Below the pieces are notes generated by a model that made no database searches, had not been told where the DNA came from, and was given only the letters and a program-made list of their open reading frames with translations. From the NCBI RefSeq assembly GCF_003611035.1, contig NZ_CP030033.1, forward strand, positions 3,968,001 to 4,032,000: DNA of 64,000 nt, given 5' to 3'. The stretch is from Cryobacterium soli (lineage in GTDB: Bacteria; Actinomycetota; Actinomycetes; Actinomycetales; Microbacteriaceae). This document shows positions 17,600-26,534 of this stretch, piece after piece (positions within the stretch are counted from its first letter, which is position 1; every line of letters starts with the position of its first letter). Both the position numbers and the translations under genes were made by a program.

Positions 17600-17625
17600 T
17601 TAGTCAGCTAGCTGATCAATTGATC
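17600..17625. promoter_or_regulatory. Probable MarR operator (two overlapping palindromes)
   Basis: TCAGCTAGCTGA (17604-17615) is a perfect 12-base palindrome, extended imperfectly to 20 bases (17600-17619). Overlapping it, GATCAATTGATC (17614-17625) is another perfect 12-base palindrome. Both lie between the divergent marR and tspO-like starts. The first resembles the 16-20 base palindromes bound by MarR repressors of efflux genes. A clear promoter could not be assigned. Confidence 0.65.
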
Positions 17626-17663
17626 TGCACGCGTATGAAAGCGTCGGTACAAAGGAGATCCCC

Positions 17664-18473
17664 ATGACAGTGTCCCGAGACCTGCTCCGCCAAGGCACCG
17701 TTCTACTCAGCGCCATCCTCGCGCTGGTGGGATCGTTCATCGGCTCAGGCGCCGCGGGCGGCACGCCCATCCAGAACGCCTCCGGCGGCGCGCTGGCCGC
17801 AGACGCCACGCCCATCGCACCCGGCGGACCTGCCTTCGCGATTTGGACGCCGATCTATGCCGGCCTTGTGCTCTACGCCATCTGGCAGTTCCTGCCGCGG
17901 CAGAAGACCGACCCGCGCCAGCGCCGGCTCGGCTACGCCGTCGCGGCGTCGCTGCTGCTCAACGCCGCCTGGATCCTCAGCGTGCAGTTCGACCTGCTCT
18001 GGCTCAGCGTCCCCGTGATCGTGTTGCTGCTGGCCGTGCTGGTCTGGATCTTCCTCATCGTGCTCGACACCCGGCCGGGCTCCCTCGTCGAGACGGTCCT
18101 GGTGGACGGCACCCTGGGCCTCTACCTCGGCTGGGTGTGCGTGGCCACGGCCGCGAACATCACCGCGGTACTTGTGGCGGCCGGATTCACCGGGTTCGGC
18201 CTGTCGCCGGATGTCTGGGGCGTTGTGGTGATCGCCGTCGCCGGTCTGGTCGGCGTGCTGCTGGCCGTCGTCGGGCGGGGCCGGCTCACCCCCACCCTCG
18301 CCCTCTGCTGGGGCCTGGCCTGGGTGGCCGTGGCTCGATTGACCGGAGACCTGCTCTCCACCCCCACAGCCGTGGCCGCCATCGTCGCGGTGGTCGCCGT
18401 CGTGGCCGTCACCGTGGTGCTGCGGGTTCCCGCTCCCCGCCGCCTCAACGCAGCCGAGCCGGTGCGCGCATGA
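17664..18473 (+). CDS. TspO/MBR-related membrane protein
   Basis: 269 residues, nearly all hydrophobic, with about eight membrane segments. AFAIWTPIYAGLVLYAIWQ is the tryptophan/proline pattern of the TspO/MBR (tryptophan-rich sensory protein) superfamily, and LLLNAAWILSVQFDLLWLSV continues it; the C-terminal half adds further segments, making it longer than the 5-helix core protein. TspO relatives bind tetrapyrroles and other hydrophobic molecules. A strong ribosome site (AAAGGAG) precedes the ATG. The stop overlaps the MFS start by ATGA, so the two proteins are made together under the same MarR control. Confidence 0.8.
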   Translation: MTVSRDLLRQGTVLLSAILALVGSFIGSGAAGGTPIQNASGGALAADATPIAPGGPAFAIWTPIYAGLVLYAIWQFLPRQKTDPRQRRLGYAVAASLLLNAAWILSVQFDLLWLSVPVIVLLLAVLVWIFLIVLDTRPGSLVETVLVDGTLGLYLGWVCVATAANITAVLVAAGFTGFGLSPDVWGVVVIAVAGLVGVLLAVVGRGRLTPTLALCWGLAWVAVARLTGDLLSTPTAVAAIVAVVAVVAVTVVLRVPAPRRLNAAEPVRA

Positions 18474-20074
18474 CCGGCGCACGCCGTCGCTGGTTCGGCC
18501 TGGTCTTCATCAGCATCGCCGTTGCCCTGATCATCGTCGACTCCACCATCGTCAACGTCGCCATCCCGTCGATCGTCGATGACCTGGGCATCACCTCCAC
18601 CCAGGTGCAGTGGGTGCAGGAGAGCTACACCCTGGTCTTCGCGGCGCTCCTGCTGGTCTTCGGGTCGCTGGCCGACCGTTACGGCCGTCGGCGCATCCTG
18701 CTCACCGGCGTGGTGATCTTCGCGGCCGCCTCGGTGCTCGCCGCCCTCGCCCAGACGGGCGACCTGCTCATCGCCTCCCGGCTCGTGCAGGGCGTCGGCG
18801 GGGCCATGGTGCTGCCGACCACCCTGTCGCTGATCAACGCCACCTTCCGAGGCCGCGACCGCGGCATCGCCTTCGCCATCTGGGGCTCCACCATCGGCGG
18901 CATGGTCGCTGTCGGCCCGCTCCTGGGCGGTTGGCTCACCACATACTTCTCCTGGCGCTGGGCGTTCGGCATCAATGTGCCGCTGGGGCTGGTCATCGTC
19001 GTCGGCGTGCTCATCTTCGTGACCGAGTCCAAGGACGCCGGCGAACCCCGCCGCATCGACGTGGTCGGTGCCGTGCTGTCGGTGGTCACGAGCGCGTCCC
19101 TGGTCTTCGGCCTCATCGAGGGCCGCACCTACGGCTGGTGGCTCACCAAGACCGCGCCCACCATCGGCGACTGGACCTGGCCGTTCGAGCTGTCCATCAT
19201 CCCGATCGCCTTCCTGATCACCCTCGTGTCCGGCGTCCTGTTCGTCTGGTGGGGCATCCGCCGCCAGCGCTTGGGCAAGAGCACCCTGCTGGCCTTCTCG
19301 CTGTTCCGGATCGCCTCGTTCCGCAACGGCAACATCGCCGCCCTGATCGTGTCGCTCGGCGAGTTCGGCATCATCCTCTCGCTGCCGCTCTGGCTGCAGA
19401 ACGTGCTCGGCTACGACGCCCTGCAGACCGGCTTCGTGCTGCTGGCCCTGGCGATCGGCTCGTTCGTAGCCAGCGGCCTGGCCGGAGCCTTCGGCAACAA
19501 GGTCACCCCGTTGACCATCGTGCGCGTGGGCATCATCGCCGAGATCATCGGCGTCGCGGGCCTGGGCACCGTCATCACGGCGGATGCGACGTGGCTCGTG
19601 ATCGTGCCGTTCCTGTTCGTCTACGGACTGGGCGTGGGCCTGGCCACCGCGCAGCTCACCGGCGTGGTGCTCGGCGACGTGCCCGTTGAGCAGAGCGGGC
19701 AGGGTTCCGGCACCTCCAGCACGGCTAGGCAGATCGGTTCGGCCCTCGGCATCGCCGTTCTGGGCACCGTGCTGTTCACCTCGGTGGGCCTGTCGCTCGA
19801 CGCCAAGCTGGCCGACCTCGATGTGCCCGCTGCCACGAGCACCCAGATCGTGGATGCCGTCGTCGATAGTGCCGGCGCGGCCATCCCGGCCCTGGAGGCC
19901 CAGAGTCCGGCCGTGGCCGAGGCCGCCAAGGAAGCCTTCAGCGAAGGTACCCGGTACTCCGCGTACGCGGCTGCCGGATTCCTGGTCATCGGCCTGGTCG
20001 CCACGCTGCGGCTCACGGCCCGGCGCCCGGAGGAGACCGAACAGCCCGCGGTGCCGGCTGCGTCGGGCAGCTAG
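18470..20074 (+). CDS. MFS efflux transporter, DHA2 (EmrB/QacA) type
   Basis: 534 residues from the ATG overlapping the previous stop; in-frame sequence upstream lies inside the TspO-like gene. It has 14 predicted membrane segments, with VDSTIVNVAIPSIVDDLGI at the start (the D-S/T-V-N-V-A-L-P pattern of DHA2 drug:H+ antiporters), GSLADRYGRRRILLTG (loop 2-3 motif) and LVQGVGGAMVLPTTLSLI (motif C-like). It should expel a hydrophobic compound using the proton gradient. The link with a MarR repressor and a TspO-like partner is suggestive of one inducible detoxification unit; the substrate is unknown. Confidence 0.92.
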   Translation: MTGARRRWFGLVFISIAVALIIVDSTIVNVAIPSIVDDLGITSTQVQWVQESYTLVFAALLLVFGSLADRYGRRRILLTGVVIFAAASVLAALAQTGDLLIASRLVQGVGGAMVLPTTLSLINATFRGRDRGIAFAIWGSTIGGMVAVGPLLGGWLTTYFSWRWAFGINVPLGLVIVVGVLIFVTESKDAGEPRRIDVVGAVLSVVTSASLVFGLIEGRTYGWWLTKTAPTIGDWTWPFELSIIPIAFLITLVSGVLFVWWGIRRQRLGKSTLLAFSLFRIASFRNGNIAALIVSLGEFGIILSLPLWLQNVLGYDALQTGFVLLALAIGSFVASGLAGAFGNKVTPLTIVRVGIIAEIIGVAGLGTVITADATWLVIVPFLFVYGLGVGLATAQLTGVVLGDVPVEQSGQGSGTSSTARQIGSALGIAVLGTVLFTSVGLSLDAKLADLDVPAATSTQIVDAVVDSAGAAIPALEAQSPAVAEAAKEAFSEGTRYSAYAAAGFLVIGLVATLRLTARRPEETEQPAVPAASGS

Positions 20075-20075
20075 G

Positions 20076-20945
20076 TCAACGCGGCTGCGACCGGCGGTCC
20101 GGCTGGGGCTTCTGCACCGAGAGTTCCCCGCCGAGCCGGCCGCCGTAGGGTCGGCCATGGTCGGCGTATTCCTCCCGGAAGAAGCCCATGCGCCAGCGCC
20201 CCATCTCGATGCGGGCGCCGGTGCGCAGGATCAGCCCCTTCTCCGGTCTCATCGTGCTCGAGCCACCGCCGACGCTGCCGTAGGCGTAGAGAACGTACTC
20301 GTCGTTCGCGTCGTGCCGGATCTCAGCGTGCTGGAGGTCGAGCCCGTCCAGGCGCAGGTCGGCGTTGGTACCACTGCCGATGCGGGTGACGCCGGGCAGC
20401 AGGTTGAACTCGCGGGGAGGACGGCCATCCCAATTCTCCGACCCCACGACGAAGATCAGGCGGGGGCGCCCGGCTCCCGGGGTGTAGTGGGTGGTCGTGA
20501 CGCGTTTCCTGATCCGGCGGGAGACCGTGGGCACCAGTGGGAACGGCGTGGTCGGCGGCAGCTGCACCCGTTGCTCGGGTGCAGGAGGTTGACGCCAGTG
20601 CTTGAGCAGTGAGCTCACCGCCGCTGCGGTTCCCAGCATCAGATGCGGCGATCGGGTCACCATCCGCTGAGCGAGCGGGGCCTGCACGGCACCCATCCGT
20701 GCGATCACACCGTCGGGTCCTGACACCGACAGCACCAGGGACTTTTCGGCCAGGCCCGCCGCCACGGTGCGCAGATCGCTCAGCGACGTCAGATGGGTGT
20801 GCAGGAAGCGCTCGGGGTTGCTCAGGAACAGCCCGATCTCCAGGCCGGACGCGGTGACGGTGCCGACGAGCGGCTCGCGGTCGTCTCCCGGCTCGTCCAG
20901 CGAGAAGCGCAGATCGATGTCGAGGCGCGTTCTGGTGTCGGCCAC
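20076..20945 (-). CDS. FHA-domain protein
   Basis: 289 residues from a GTG start 4 bases after the stop of the preceding small gene. The first 110 residues are unlike anything I recognise. From about 185 there is an FHA-like phosphothreonine-binding domain, GVTRIGSGTNADLRLDGLDL followed by QHAEIRHDANDEYVLYA. The usual GR pair that opens the FHA loop is GS here, so phosphopeptide binding may be altered. No membrane segment. It probably works with the 96-residue protein upstream, to which it appears translationally coupled; serine/threonine kinase signalling is the usual context but no kinase is nearby. Confidence 0.75.
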   Translation of the reverse strand: MADTRTRLDIDLRFSLDEPGDDREPLVGTVTASGLEIGLFLSNPERFLHTHLTSLSDLRTVAAGLAEKSLVLSVSGPDGVIARMGAVQAPLAQRMVTRSPHLMLGTAAAVSSLLKHWRQPPAPEQRVQLPPTTPFPLVPTVSRRIRKRVTTTHYTPGAGRPRLIFVVGSENWDGRPPREFNLLPGVTRIGSGTNADLRLDGLDLQHAEIRHDANDEYVLYAYGSVGGGSSTMRPEKGLILRTGARIEMGRWRMGFFREEYADHGRPYGGRLGGELSVQKPQPDRRSQPR

Positions 20946-20949
20946 GAGG

Positions 20950-21240
20950 CTAGTCAGTGCGGGAGGAGGAGGGGGCTGCGGCCCCGCCGGGAGCCTCGCT
21001 CGTGGTCACCCGTACCGTTCCGTTGAGTTTCCAGGTGGCCCGCGGCGCATCCGGGCCGATGTCCCGCGGAACCTCGACGGTCATGTCGATGAAGCTGTAG
21101 TCGATCACCGCGCTCTTGCCGGTGAGATAGGACCACATCTCCTTACCCAGATCGGTCCAGTCCTGGATACTGCGGGACGGCGGGCCTGAAAAGTCGGGTT
21201 CGGCGCTGGTCGGGGTGACATTGGAAATCTGGTCGGTCAT
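20950..21240 (-). CDS. Small hypothetical protein coupled to the FHA gene
   Basis: 96 residues from the ATG at 21240, with AAGGA well placed upstream; 7 codons of open frame further up are less likely. The body, SIQDWTDLGKEMWSYLTGKS and then YSFIDMTVEVPRDIG, looks like a small folded domain with a proline- and serine-rich tail. No family is recognised. The 4-base gap to the FHA gene suggests the two are translated together and may interact. Confidence 0.6.
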   Translation of the reverse strand: MTDQISNVTPTSAEPDFSGPPSRSIQDWTDLGKEMWSYLTGKSAVIDYSFIDMTVEVPRDIGPDAPRATWKLNGTVRVTTSEAPGGAAAPSSSRTD

Positions 21241-21345
21241 GGTGTTCCTTACTCTCGCCATTGAGGGGTAGTCGTCACCCTAGCTGCGGGGAGAGCGTCA
21301 TAACTGAAGATCACCTGAGGCTTGTGGAACTCGACGGGAGACACA

Positions 21346-21380
21346 GAACAGCTCGCCCGTGGATCACGGGCGAGCTGTTC
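21346..21380 (-). terminator. Strong terminator of the fructose PTS operon
   Basis: GAACAGCTCGCCCGT (21346-21360) and ACGGGCGAGCTGTTC (21366-21380) form a perfect 15-base stem with a 5-base loop, 24 bases after the ptsH stop on the minus strand. Bases after it on that strand are TGTGTCTC, only weakly T-rich. It also isolates ptsH from the small gene and FHA gene downstream. Confidence 0.85.
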
Positions 21381-21404
21381 GGTGTGGAGCGGGTGGCGCT
21401 GAGT

Positions 21405-21683
21405 CTATTCGGCGTCGAGGTCCGTCTCGAGGATCTTGACGAGGCCTTCGAGAGCCTCGTCCGCTCCATCACCCTCGGCGCGCAGCACGACGACCTGGCC
21501 GTTTGCGGCACCCAGGCTCATCAGGCTGAGGATGCTCGAGGCATCCATGGCGTCGTCGGCCGAGTCACCCTCCAGGGCGATGGTGACCTCCAGCGGCAGT
21601 GCGCCGACGGCCTCGGCGAAGATCGCCGCGGGGCGGGCGTGCAGGCCGACGCGGCTGGCGATGGTGGCGTTACGTTCTGACAT
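21405..21683 (-). CDS. ptsH: Phosphocarrier protein HPr
   Basis: 92 residues; AGGAGGA just before the ATG at 21683. SRVGLHARPAAIFAEAV carries His15, the residue phosphorylated by enzyme I and passed to EIIA domains. SSILSLMSLGAANG aligns with the Ser46 region that HPr kinase modifies in Firmicutes; Ser50 is in the matching place, though actinobacteria usually lack that kinase. It is the last gene of the fru operon, set apart from ptsI by a stable hairpin, and may be made in excess of the enzymes upstream. Confidence 0.95.
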   Translation of the reverse strand: MSERNATIASRVGLHARPAAIFAEAVGALPLEVTIALEGDSADDAMDASSILSLMSLGAANGQVVVLRAEGDGADEALEGLVKILETDLDAE

Positions 21684-21723
21684 GGTTCCTCCTGAAACGG
21701 TACGGATTACAACTGTATTGCCC

Positions 21724-21762
21724 GCCGGATGTGCTGTGGCCGTGAGCGGCAGCACATCCGGC
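21724..21762 (-). terminator. Intercistronic hairpin between ptsI and ptsH
   Basis: GCCGGATGTGCT (21724-21735) and AGCACATCCGGC (21751-21762) give a perfect 12-base stem, extended inward by a few more pairs. It begins 7 bases after the ptsI stop. No T-run follows. It could be a partial terminator, or an RNA processing/stability element that sets the ratio of HPr to enzyme I. Confidence 0.6.
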
Positions 21763-21769
21763 AGTTCGG

Positions 21770-23458
21770 CTAGAGGCCGAGTTCGGCCAGGGCGGGCAGT
21801 TCCGCGCGCACGAGGTCGCGGGCCGCGGTGGCGGTGGGGGCGGCCAGGGCGATGCCGGCCAGGCGCTGGGCCTCGTCGACGGTGACGGTCTTGAGCACCG
21901 CGGCGACGGCCGACAGGGCCCGCGCGGTCATCGAGAGGGTGTTCACGCCCAGGCCCACGAGGACCACGGCGAGGGCCGGGTCGGCCGCGGCCTCGCCGCA
22001 GACGCCGACGGGCTTGTTGTTGCCCTCGGCGACGGACCCGGCGACGGTGAGCTGGATCAGCCGGAGCACGGCGGGCTGCCACGGTGTGTTCAGCGCCGCG
22101 AGCGGGCCGAGCTGTCGGTCGGCGGCCATGGCGTACTGGGTGAGGTCGTTGGTGCCCAGGCTGGCGAACTGCACCTGGCCCAGGATGGTCTCGGCCGTCA
22201 ACGCGGCGGAGGGAACCTCCACCATCACCCCGGGGGTCTTCAGCCCGGCGTCGCCGCACATGCGGGCGAAGTCGCCGGCTTCTTCGGCGGTGGAGATCAT
22301 CGGCGCCATCACCCAGACATCCGCTTCGGTGCCCTCGGCAGCGGTCGCGATCGCGGCCAGCTGACGCTTGAGCACGCCGGGGGAGGTGAAGTCGGTGCGG
22401 TAGCCGCGCACGCCGAGCGCCGGGTTGGGCTCGGATGCGTCGGTGAGGAACGGGAGGGGTTTGTCGGCGCCGGCGTCGAGGGTGCGCACGACGACCTTCT
22501 TGCCCGGGAACGCGTCGAACACACCGCGGTACGCGGTGACCTGCTCGTCCAGGGTGGGTTCTTCGTCGCGGTCGAGGAAGCAGAACTCGGTGCGGAGCAA
22601 GCCCACACCCTGCGCGCCGGCCGCGGCGGCCTTGACGGCATCCGCGGCGCCGCCCACGTTCGCCAGCAACGGCACGAGGTGGCCGTCGGCGGTGACGCCC
22701 TCGCCGGAGAACACGGCGAGGGTCGCCGCGGTCGTGGCCCACGCTTCGGCGGCGGCGACCTGGTCGGCGTCGGGGTCGACGGAGATGCTGCCGGCCGCGC
22801 CGTCCACGTACACGCTGGTGCCGTCGGCGATGGTTTCGACGCCGGCCGCGGCGACCACGGCGGGCAGGCCCAGCGCACGGGCGATGATCGCCGTGTGTGA
22901 CTGCGGGCCGCCACCGGAGGTGACCAGCGCGAGCACCAGGGCCGGGTTCAACGTGGCCGTGTCGGCCGGGGCCAGGTCATCGGCCACGAGGATGAACGGG
23001 GTGTCCGACGCCGGGATGCCCGGGGCCGGCACGCCGCGCAGCTCGGCGACGATACGGGACCGCACGTCGAGCACATCCGTGGACCGCTCGGCCATGTAGC
23101 CGCCGAGGTTGTGCAGCATCTCGGCCACGGACGCCGCCGACTCCCAGATCGCACGTTCGGCGGAGGTGCCGTTGTTGGTCATCAGCTTCACGGCGCCCTT
23201 GATGAGCATCGGGTCAGCCGCCATCAGCGCAGTGGCCTCGAGGACCGACTTACCCGCGCCGGTGGCGCTGACCGAGCGCTCTTTGAGCTCGGCCTGCACC
23301 ACCTTCGCGGCCGTGCGAAGCGTGACGGCGGCATCCTCTGCCGTCGTCGACGAGGCCAGCTTTTCTCCTGCTGGCGGCTCGCTCACGGCCTTGGGCATCT
23401 GCCGGACGGATCCTACGATCCTGCCGGGGCTGACCCCTACTCCTGTGAAACTCTGCAC
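21770..23458 (-). CDS. ptsI: PTS enzyme I (phosphoenolpyruvate-protein phosphotransferase)
   Basis: 562 residues, GTG start with GAGGAAG upstream. GGGPQSHTAIIARALGLPAV holds the active histidine near 189. The PEP-binding barrel shows RTLDAGADKPLPF, EPNPALGVRGYR, FASLGTNDLTQYAMAADR and the catalytic cysteine in VGVCGEAAADP near 480. It takes phosphate from PEP and gives it to HPr. The gene follows fruA after 50 bases and precedes ptsH, so the general PTS proteins are co-expressed with the fructose-specific system, an economical layout seen in several Micrococcales. Confidence 0.96.
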   Translation of the reverse strand: MQSFTGVGVSPGRIVGSVRQMPKAVSEPPAGEKLASSTTAEDAAVTLRTAAKVVQAELKERSVSATGAGKSVLEATALMAADPMLIKGAVKLMTNNGTSAERAIWESAASVAEMLHNLGGYMAERSTDVLDVRSRIVAELRGVPAPGIPASDTPFILVADDLAPADTATLNPALVLALVTSGGGPQSHTAIIARALGLPAVVAAAGVETIADGTSVYVDGAAGSISVDPDADQVAAAEAWATTAATLAVFSGEGVTADGHLVPLLANVGGAADAVKAAAAGAQGVGLLRTEFCFLDRDEEPTLDEQVTAYRGVFDAFPGKKVVVRTLDAGADKPLPFLTDASEPNPALGVRGYRTDFTSPGVLKRQLAAIATAAEGTEADVWVMAPMISTAEEAGDFARMCGDAGLKTPGVMVEVPSAALTAETILGQVQFASLGTNDLTQYAMAADRQLGPLAALNTPWQPAVLRLIQLTVAGSVAEGNNKPVGVCGEAAADPALAVVLVGLGVNTLSMTARALSAVAAVLKTVTVDEAQRLAGIALAAPTATAARDLVRAELPALAELGL

Positions 23459-23482
23459 GGAACTTCCTCAATTCTTCGGCTT

Positions 23483-23517
23483 TTAGGCGTTAATGGTGCC
23501 CCCTAATATTAGGCGTT
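23483..23517. repeat. Direct repeat and palindrome at the fruA stop codon
   Basis: TTAGGCGTT occurs at 23483-23491 and again at 23509-23517, where its complement is the last codons and stop of fruA. Between them CCTAATATTAGG (23502-23513) is a perfect palindrome. The short duplication may be a slippage trace; a role in RNA processing is possible. Confidence 0.45.
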
Positions 23518-25566
23518 CACCAGGGTGTTGTTCTGCTGGATGGACTCCGCAGTCGGGGCCTTTCGGACGTAGCGCTTGAGCGCGATTACCGCTAGGGCGG
23601 AGATGATCGTGCCGATCACGATGGCCAGAATGAAGCCCAGAACGTTCTCGATGGCGAAGAACACGAAGATTCCTCCGTGCGGCGCCTTCGACGTGACGCC
23701 CCAGGCCATGGTCAGCGCACCGGTGGTGGCCGCGCCGAGCATGCTCGCCGGGATCACGCGCAGCGGGTCAGCCGCGGCGAACGGGATGGCGCCTTCGGAG
23801 ATGAACGACGCTCCGAGCAGCCAGGCCGCCTTGCCGTTCTCGCGTTCGACCGGGGTGAACAGCTTGCGGTCGAGCACGGTGGCGAGGGCCATGGCGAGCG
23901 GCGGAACCATGCCGGCGGCCATGACCGCGGCCATGATCTGCCACGGCGCCTGGTTGGCAAGGGTGGCCGCTCCGAGGCCGGCGACGGCGAAGGAGTAGGC
24001 GACCTTGTTGACCGGACCACCGAGGTCGAACGCCATCATGAGACCGAGGATCAGGCCGAGGATGACCACGGACGCGCCGGTCATGCCGTTCAGCCAGTCG
24101 CTCAGTGCGACGGTGAGCCAGGCGATCGGTCCGCCGAGCACCAGGAACATCAGCCCGGAGGCGAAGATCGAGGCGAGGAGCGGGATGATCACGACGGGCA
24201 TCAGGCTGCGCAGCCAGCGCGGCACGGTGAACGAGCCGATCCAGGCCGCGGCGACACCGGCGAGCAGGCCACCGACGATGCCGCCGAGGAAGCCGGCACC
24301 CATGAAGCCGGAAACCGCACCGGCGACGAAGCCGGGAGCGATGCCGGGGCGGTCGGCGATGCCGTAGGCGATGTAGCCCGCGAGCGCCGGAACCAGGAAG
24401 CCCATCGACAGGGCGCCGATCTTGAACAGTACTGCGCCCAGGTAGATGAGCATGCCACCCTCTGGCAGGTTCCAGAGGCTGTTCTGCAGCACGACGGTGT
24501 CGGCGACCTCGGTGATCTTGTAGCCACCGAGCAGGAAGCCCAGCGCGATCAGGAGGCCTCCACCGGCGACAAACGGGATCATGTAGCTGACACCGGTGAG
24601 CAGGGCCCGCTTGACCTTCTGGCCCAGGTGCTCGTTCTCGCTGACCGAGTCGGATGCCGCGGCGCCGGCACCGCTGACGCGGCGGGCGTTGGGGTTGTCG
24701 ACGGCCGCGAGGGCCTCTTCGATCATCTTCTTCGGCTCGTCGATGCCGCGCTTGACGGGCGACTGGATGACGGGCTTGCCGGCGAACCGGGCCTTGTCGC
24801 GAACATCCACGTCGACAGCGAAGATCACGGCGTCGGCGGCGTCGATGACCGAGGCGGCCAGCGGGGTCGCTCCGGCGGAACCCTGGGTCTCGACCTGCAG
24901 GTCGATGCCCATGTCCTTGGCGGCCGCGACGAGCGCATCCGCTGCCATGTAGGTGTGCGCGATGCCGGTGGGGCAGGCGGTGACGGCCACGAGGCGGCGG
25001 GTGCCGGCGGTTGCGGCGCCGGTCGTGCCGGCTCCGGTCGGTGCCTGGGTGGGCACGGCTGCGGTGGCGCGCGGGGCTGCCGGGGCGGAGTGCGCTCCGG
25101 CTGCGGCCGCGGTGACCGGCGCGACGATGTCGGTGACCAGGGTGACGATCTCCTCGGGGCTCTTCGCGGCGCGCAGGGCGGCGGTGAAGTCCGACTTCAT
25201 CAGCGAGCGGGCCAGCTTGGAGAGGATCTTGAGGTGGTCCTGGTCGGCGCCCTCGGGGGCGGCGATCATGAAGATCAGGTCGGCGGGACCGTCGGCGGAG
25301 CCGAAGTCGACCGGCTGCGACAGACGGGCGACGGCGAGCGTCGGCTCGGTGACCGCGGCGGACCGGCAGTGGGGGATCGCGAGACCACCGGGGATGCCGG
25401 TGGAGGTCTTCGCCTCGCGGGCGAGGGCGTCTGCGTACAGGCCCTCGATCTCGGTGGCCCGTCCTGCGCCGGCCACGAGCTCGGCAAGGTGCCGGATCAC
25501 TGTGGCCGGTGCGTCACCGAGGTTCTTGTCCAAAGCGACGAGCTCTGGGGTAATCAGTGCACTCAC
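23509..25566 (-). CDS. fruA: Fructose-specific PTS permease, EIIABC fusion
   Basis: 685 residues in the order EIIA, EIIB, EIIC. EIIA (1-150) has GGLAIPHCRSAAV with the phosphorylated histidine. EIIB (about 190-285) starts LVAVTACPTGIAHTYMAADA, where the cysteine receives phosphate. EIIC (about 315-670) has eight to ten membrane segments and the conserved ISEGAIPFAAADPLRVIP. The linkers are alanine- and proline-rich. It imports fructose as fructose 1-phosphate, the substrate of FruK. Its ATG overlaps the fruK stop (ATGA), giving translational coupling. Confidence 0.96.
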   Translation of the reverse strand: MSALITPELVALDKNLGDAPATVIRHLAELVAGAGRATEIEGLYADALAREAKTSTGIPGGLAIPHCRSAAVTEPTLAVARLSQPVDFGSADGPADLIFMIAAPEGADQDHLKILSKLARSLMKSDFTAALRAAKSPEEIVTLVTDIVAPVTAAAAGAHSAPAAPRATAAVPTQAPTGAGTTGAATAGTRRLVAVTACPTGIAHTYMAADALVAAAKDMGIDLQVETQGSAGATPLAASVIDAADAVIFAVDVDVRDKARFAGKPVIQSPVKRGIDEPKKMIEEALAAVDNPNARRVSGAGAAASDSVSENEHLGQKVKRALLTGVSYMIPFVAGGGLLIALGFLLGGYKITEVADTVVLQNSLWNLPEGGMLIYLGAVLFKIGALSMGFLVPALAGYIAYGIADRPGIAPGFVAGAVSGFMGAGFLGGIVGGLLAGVAAAWIGSFTVPRWLRSLMPVVIIPLLASIFASGLMFLVLGGPIAWLTVALSDWLNGMTGASVVILGLILGLMMAFDLGGPVNKVAYSFAVAGLGAATLANQAPWQIMAAVMAAGMVPPLAMALATVLDRKLFTPVERENGKAAWLLGASFISEGAIPFAAADPLRVIPASMLGAATTGALTMAWGVTSKAPHGGIFVFFAIENVLGFILAIVIGTIISALAVIALKRYVRKAPTAESIQQNNTLVNA

Positions 25567-26534
25567 TGGTCATCCTCCTTTGGATGTGTAGCAAATGCCG
25601 TCACGGTGACGGCTGTGGGGTCGGTCTGGTTGAGCGCCGGCACGGTTGAGCCGGGCAGGGATGCGGCGGCGGCGCCGTGGGCGGCGGCCTGTCGCAGGCA
25701 GTCCGGGGCGGATGCCCCGGCCAGATCGCTGAGCAGGAAACCTGCCAGCGAAGAATCTCCGGCGCCGACGGTGGAGACCGCGACGATCGGGGGACGGGTG
25801 GCAAGCCAGTAGCCCTTGGCGGTGACCAGCAGCGCGCCTTTGGCGCCGAGGGTGGCCAGAACGGCCCCGACTCCGGCGTCGATCAGGGTGTGCGCGGCAC
25901 GGGCGGCCAGGTGCGGATCGGCCTCGAGGCTGTCCGGGTCGGAGATGCCGGTGAGCTCGGCGAGTTCGTCGGCGTTGGGCTTGAGCAGGTCGGGGCCGGC
26001 GGCGACGGCCGCGGCCAGGGGAGCGCCGGAGGAGTCGATGGCGACCTTGGGCGCGTTGGCGCCGAAGCGCGCCTTGAGCTCACGGGTGAGGTCGGCGTAG
26101 AACCCGTCGGGTACCCCGGGCGGCAGCGATCCGGCCAGGACCAGCCAGGAAGCGCCCTCGGCCTTCTCGAGGACCAGTTCGATCAGCGCTTTCTGCTGGT
26201 CGAGGGTGAGCGCAGGGCCCGGCTCGTTGACCTTGGTCGTGGTGCCGTCGGGTTCGGTGATGGCGATGTTGCTGCGCAGGGTGGCGCCGATCGGCAGGCC
26301 GATGTGGGGGATGCCCTGGGCAGCCAGCGCGAGCAGCACCGGGTCTTCGGGGTCGCCGGGCAGGATCGCCAGGCTGTCGATGCCGGAGGCCTCGAGGGCC
26401 CGGCAGATGTTGACGCCCTTTCCACCGGGTTCCTGGTGCGCGTCCACGGCCCGCTGCACATCGCCGCGGGCGAGGGGACCGGCAAGCTCGATGGTGCGAT
26501 CCAGGCTGGGGTTGGGGGTGAGTGTGACGATCAT
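25563..26534 (-). CDS. fruK: 1-phosphofructokinase
   Basis: 323 residues of the PfkB/ribokinase fold. The opening IVTLTPNPSLDRTIEL, the substrate segment EPGGKGVNICRALEASGI and the C-terminal STVGAGDSSLAGFLLSDLAG (anion hole and catalytic Asp) identify 1-phosphofructokinase, which turns fructose 1-phosphate into fructose 1,6-bisphosphate for glycolysis. Start and stop overlap those of fruR and fruA by 4 bases each, so all three are coupled in translation. Confidence 0.96.
   Translation of the reverse strand: MIVTLTPNPSLDRTIELAGPLARGDVQRAVDAHQEPGGKGVNICRALEASGIDSLAILPGDPEDPVLLALAAQGIPHIGLPIGATLRSNIAITEPDGTTTKVNEPGPALTLDQQKALIELVLEKAEGASWLVLAGSLPPGVPDGFYADLTRELKARFGANAPKVAIDSSGAPLAAAVAAGPDLLKPNADELAELTGISDPDSLEADPHLAARAAHTLIDAGVGAVLATLGAKGALLVTAKGYWLATRPPIVAVSTVGAGDSSLAGFLLSDLAGASAPDCLRQAAAHGAAAASLPGSTVPALNQTDPTAVTVTAFATHPKEDDQ

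Noticed and set aside
18122..20158. 678-codon open frame antisense to the TspO-like and MFS genes
   Set aside because: Its product is a mix of Gly, Asp, His and Gln with no domain, a mirror of the membrane proteins on the plus strand.
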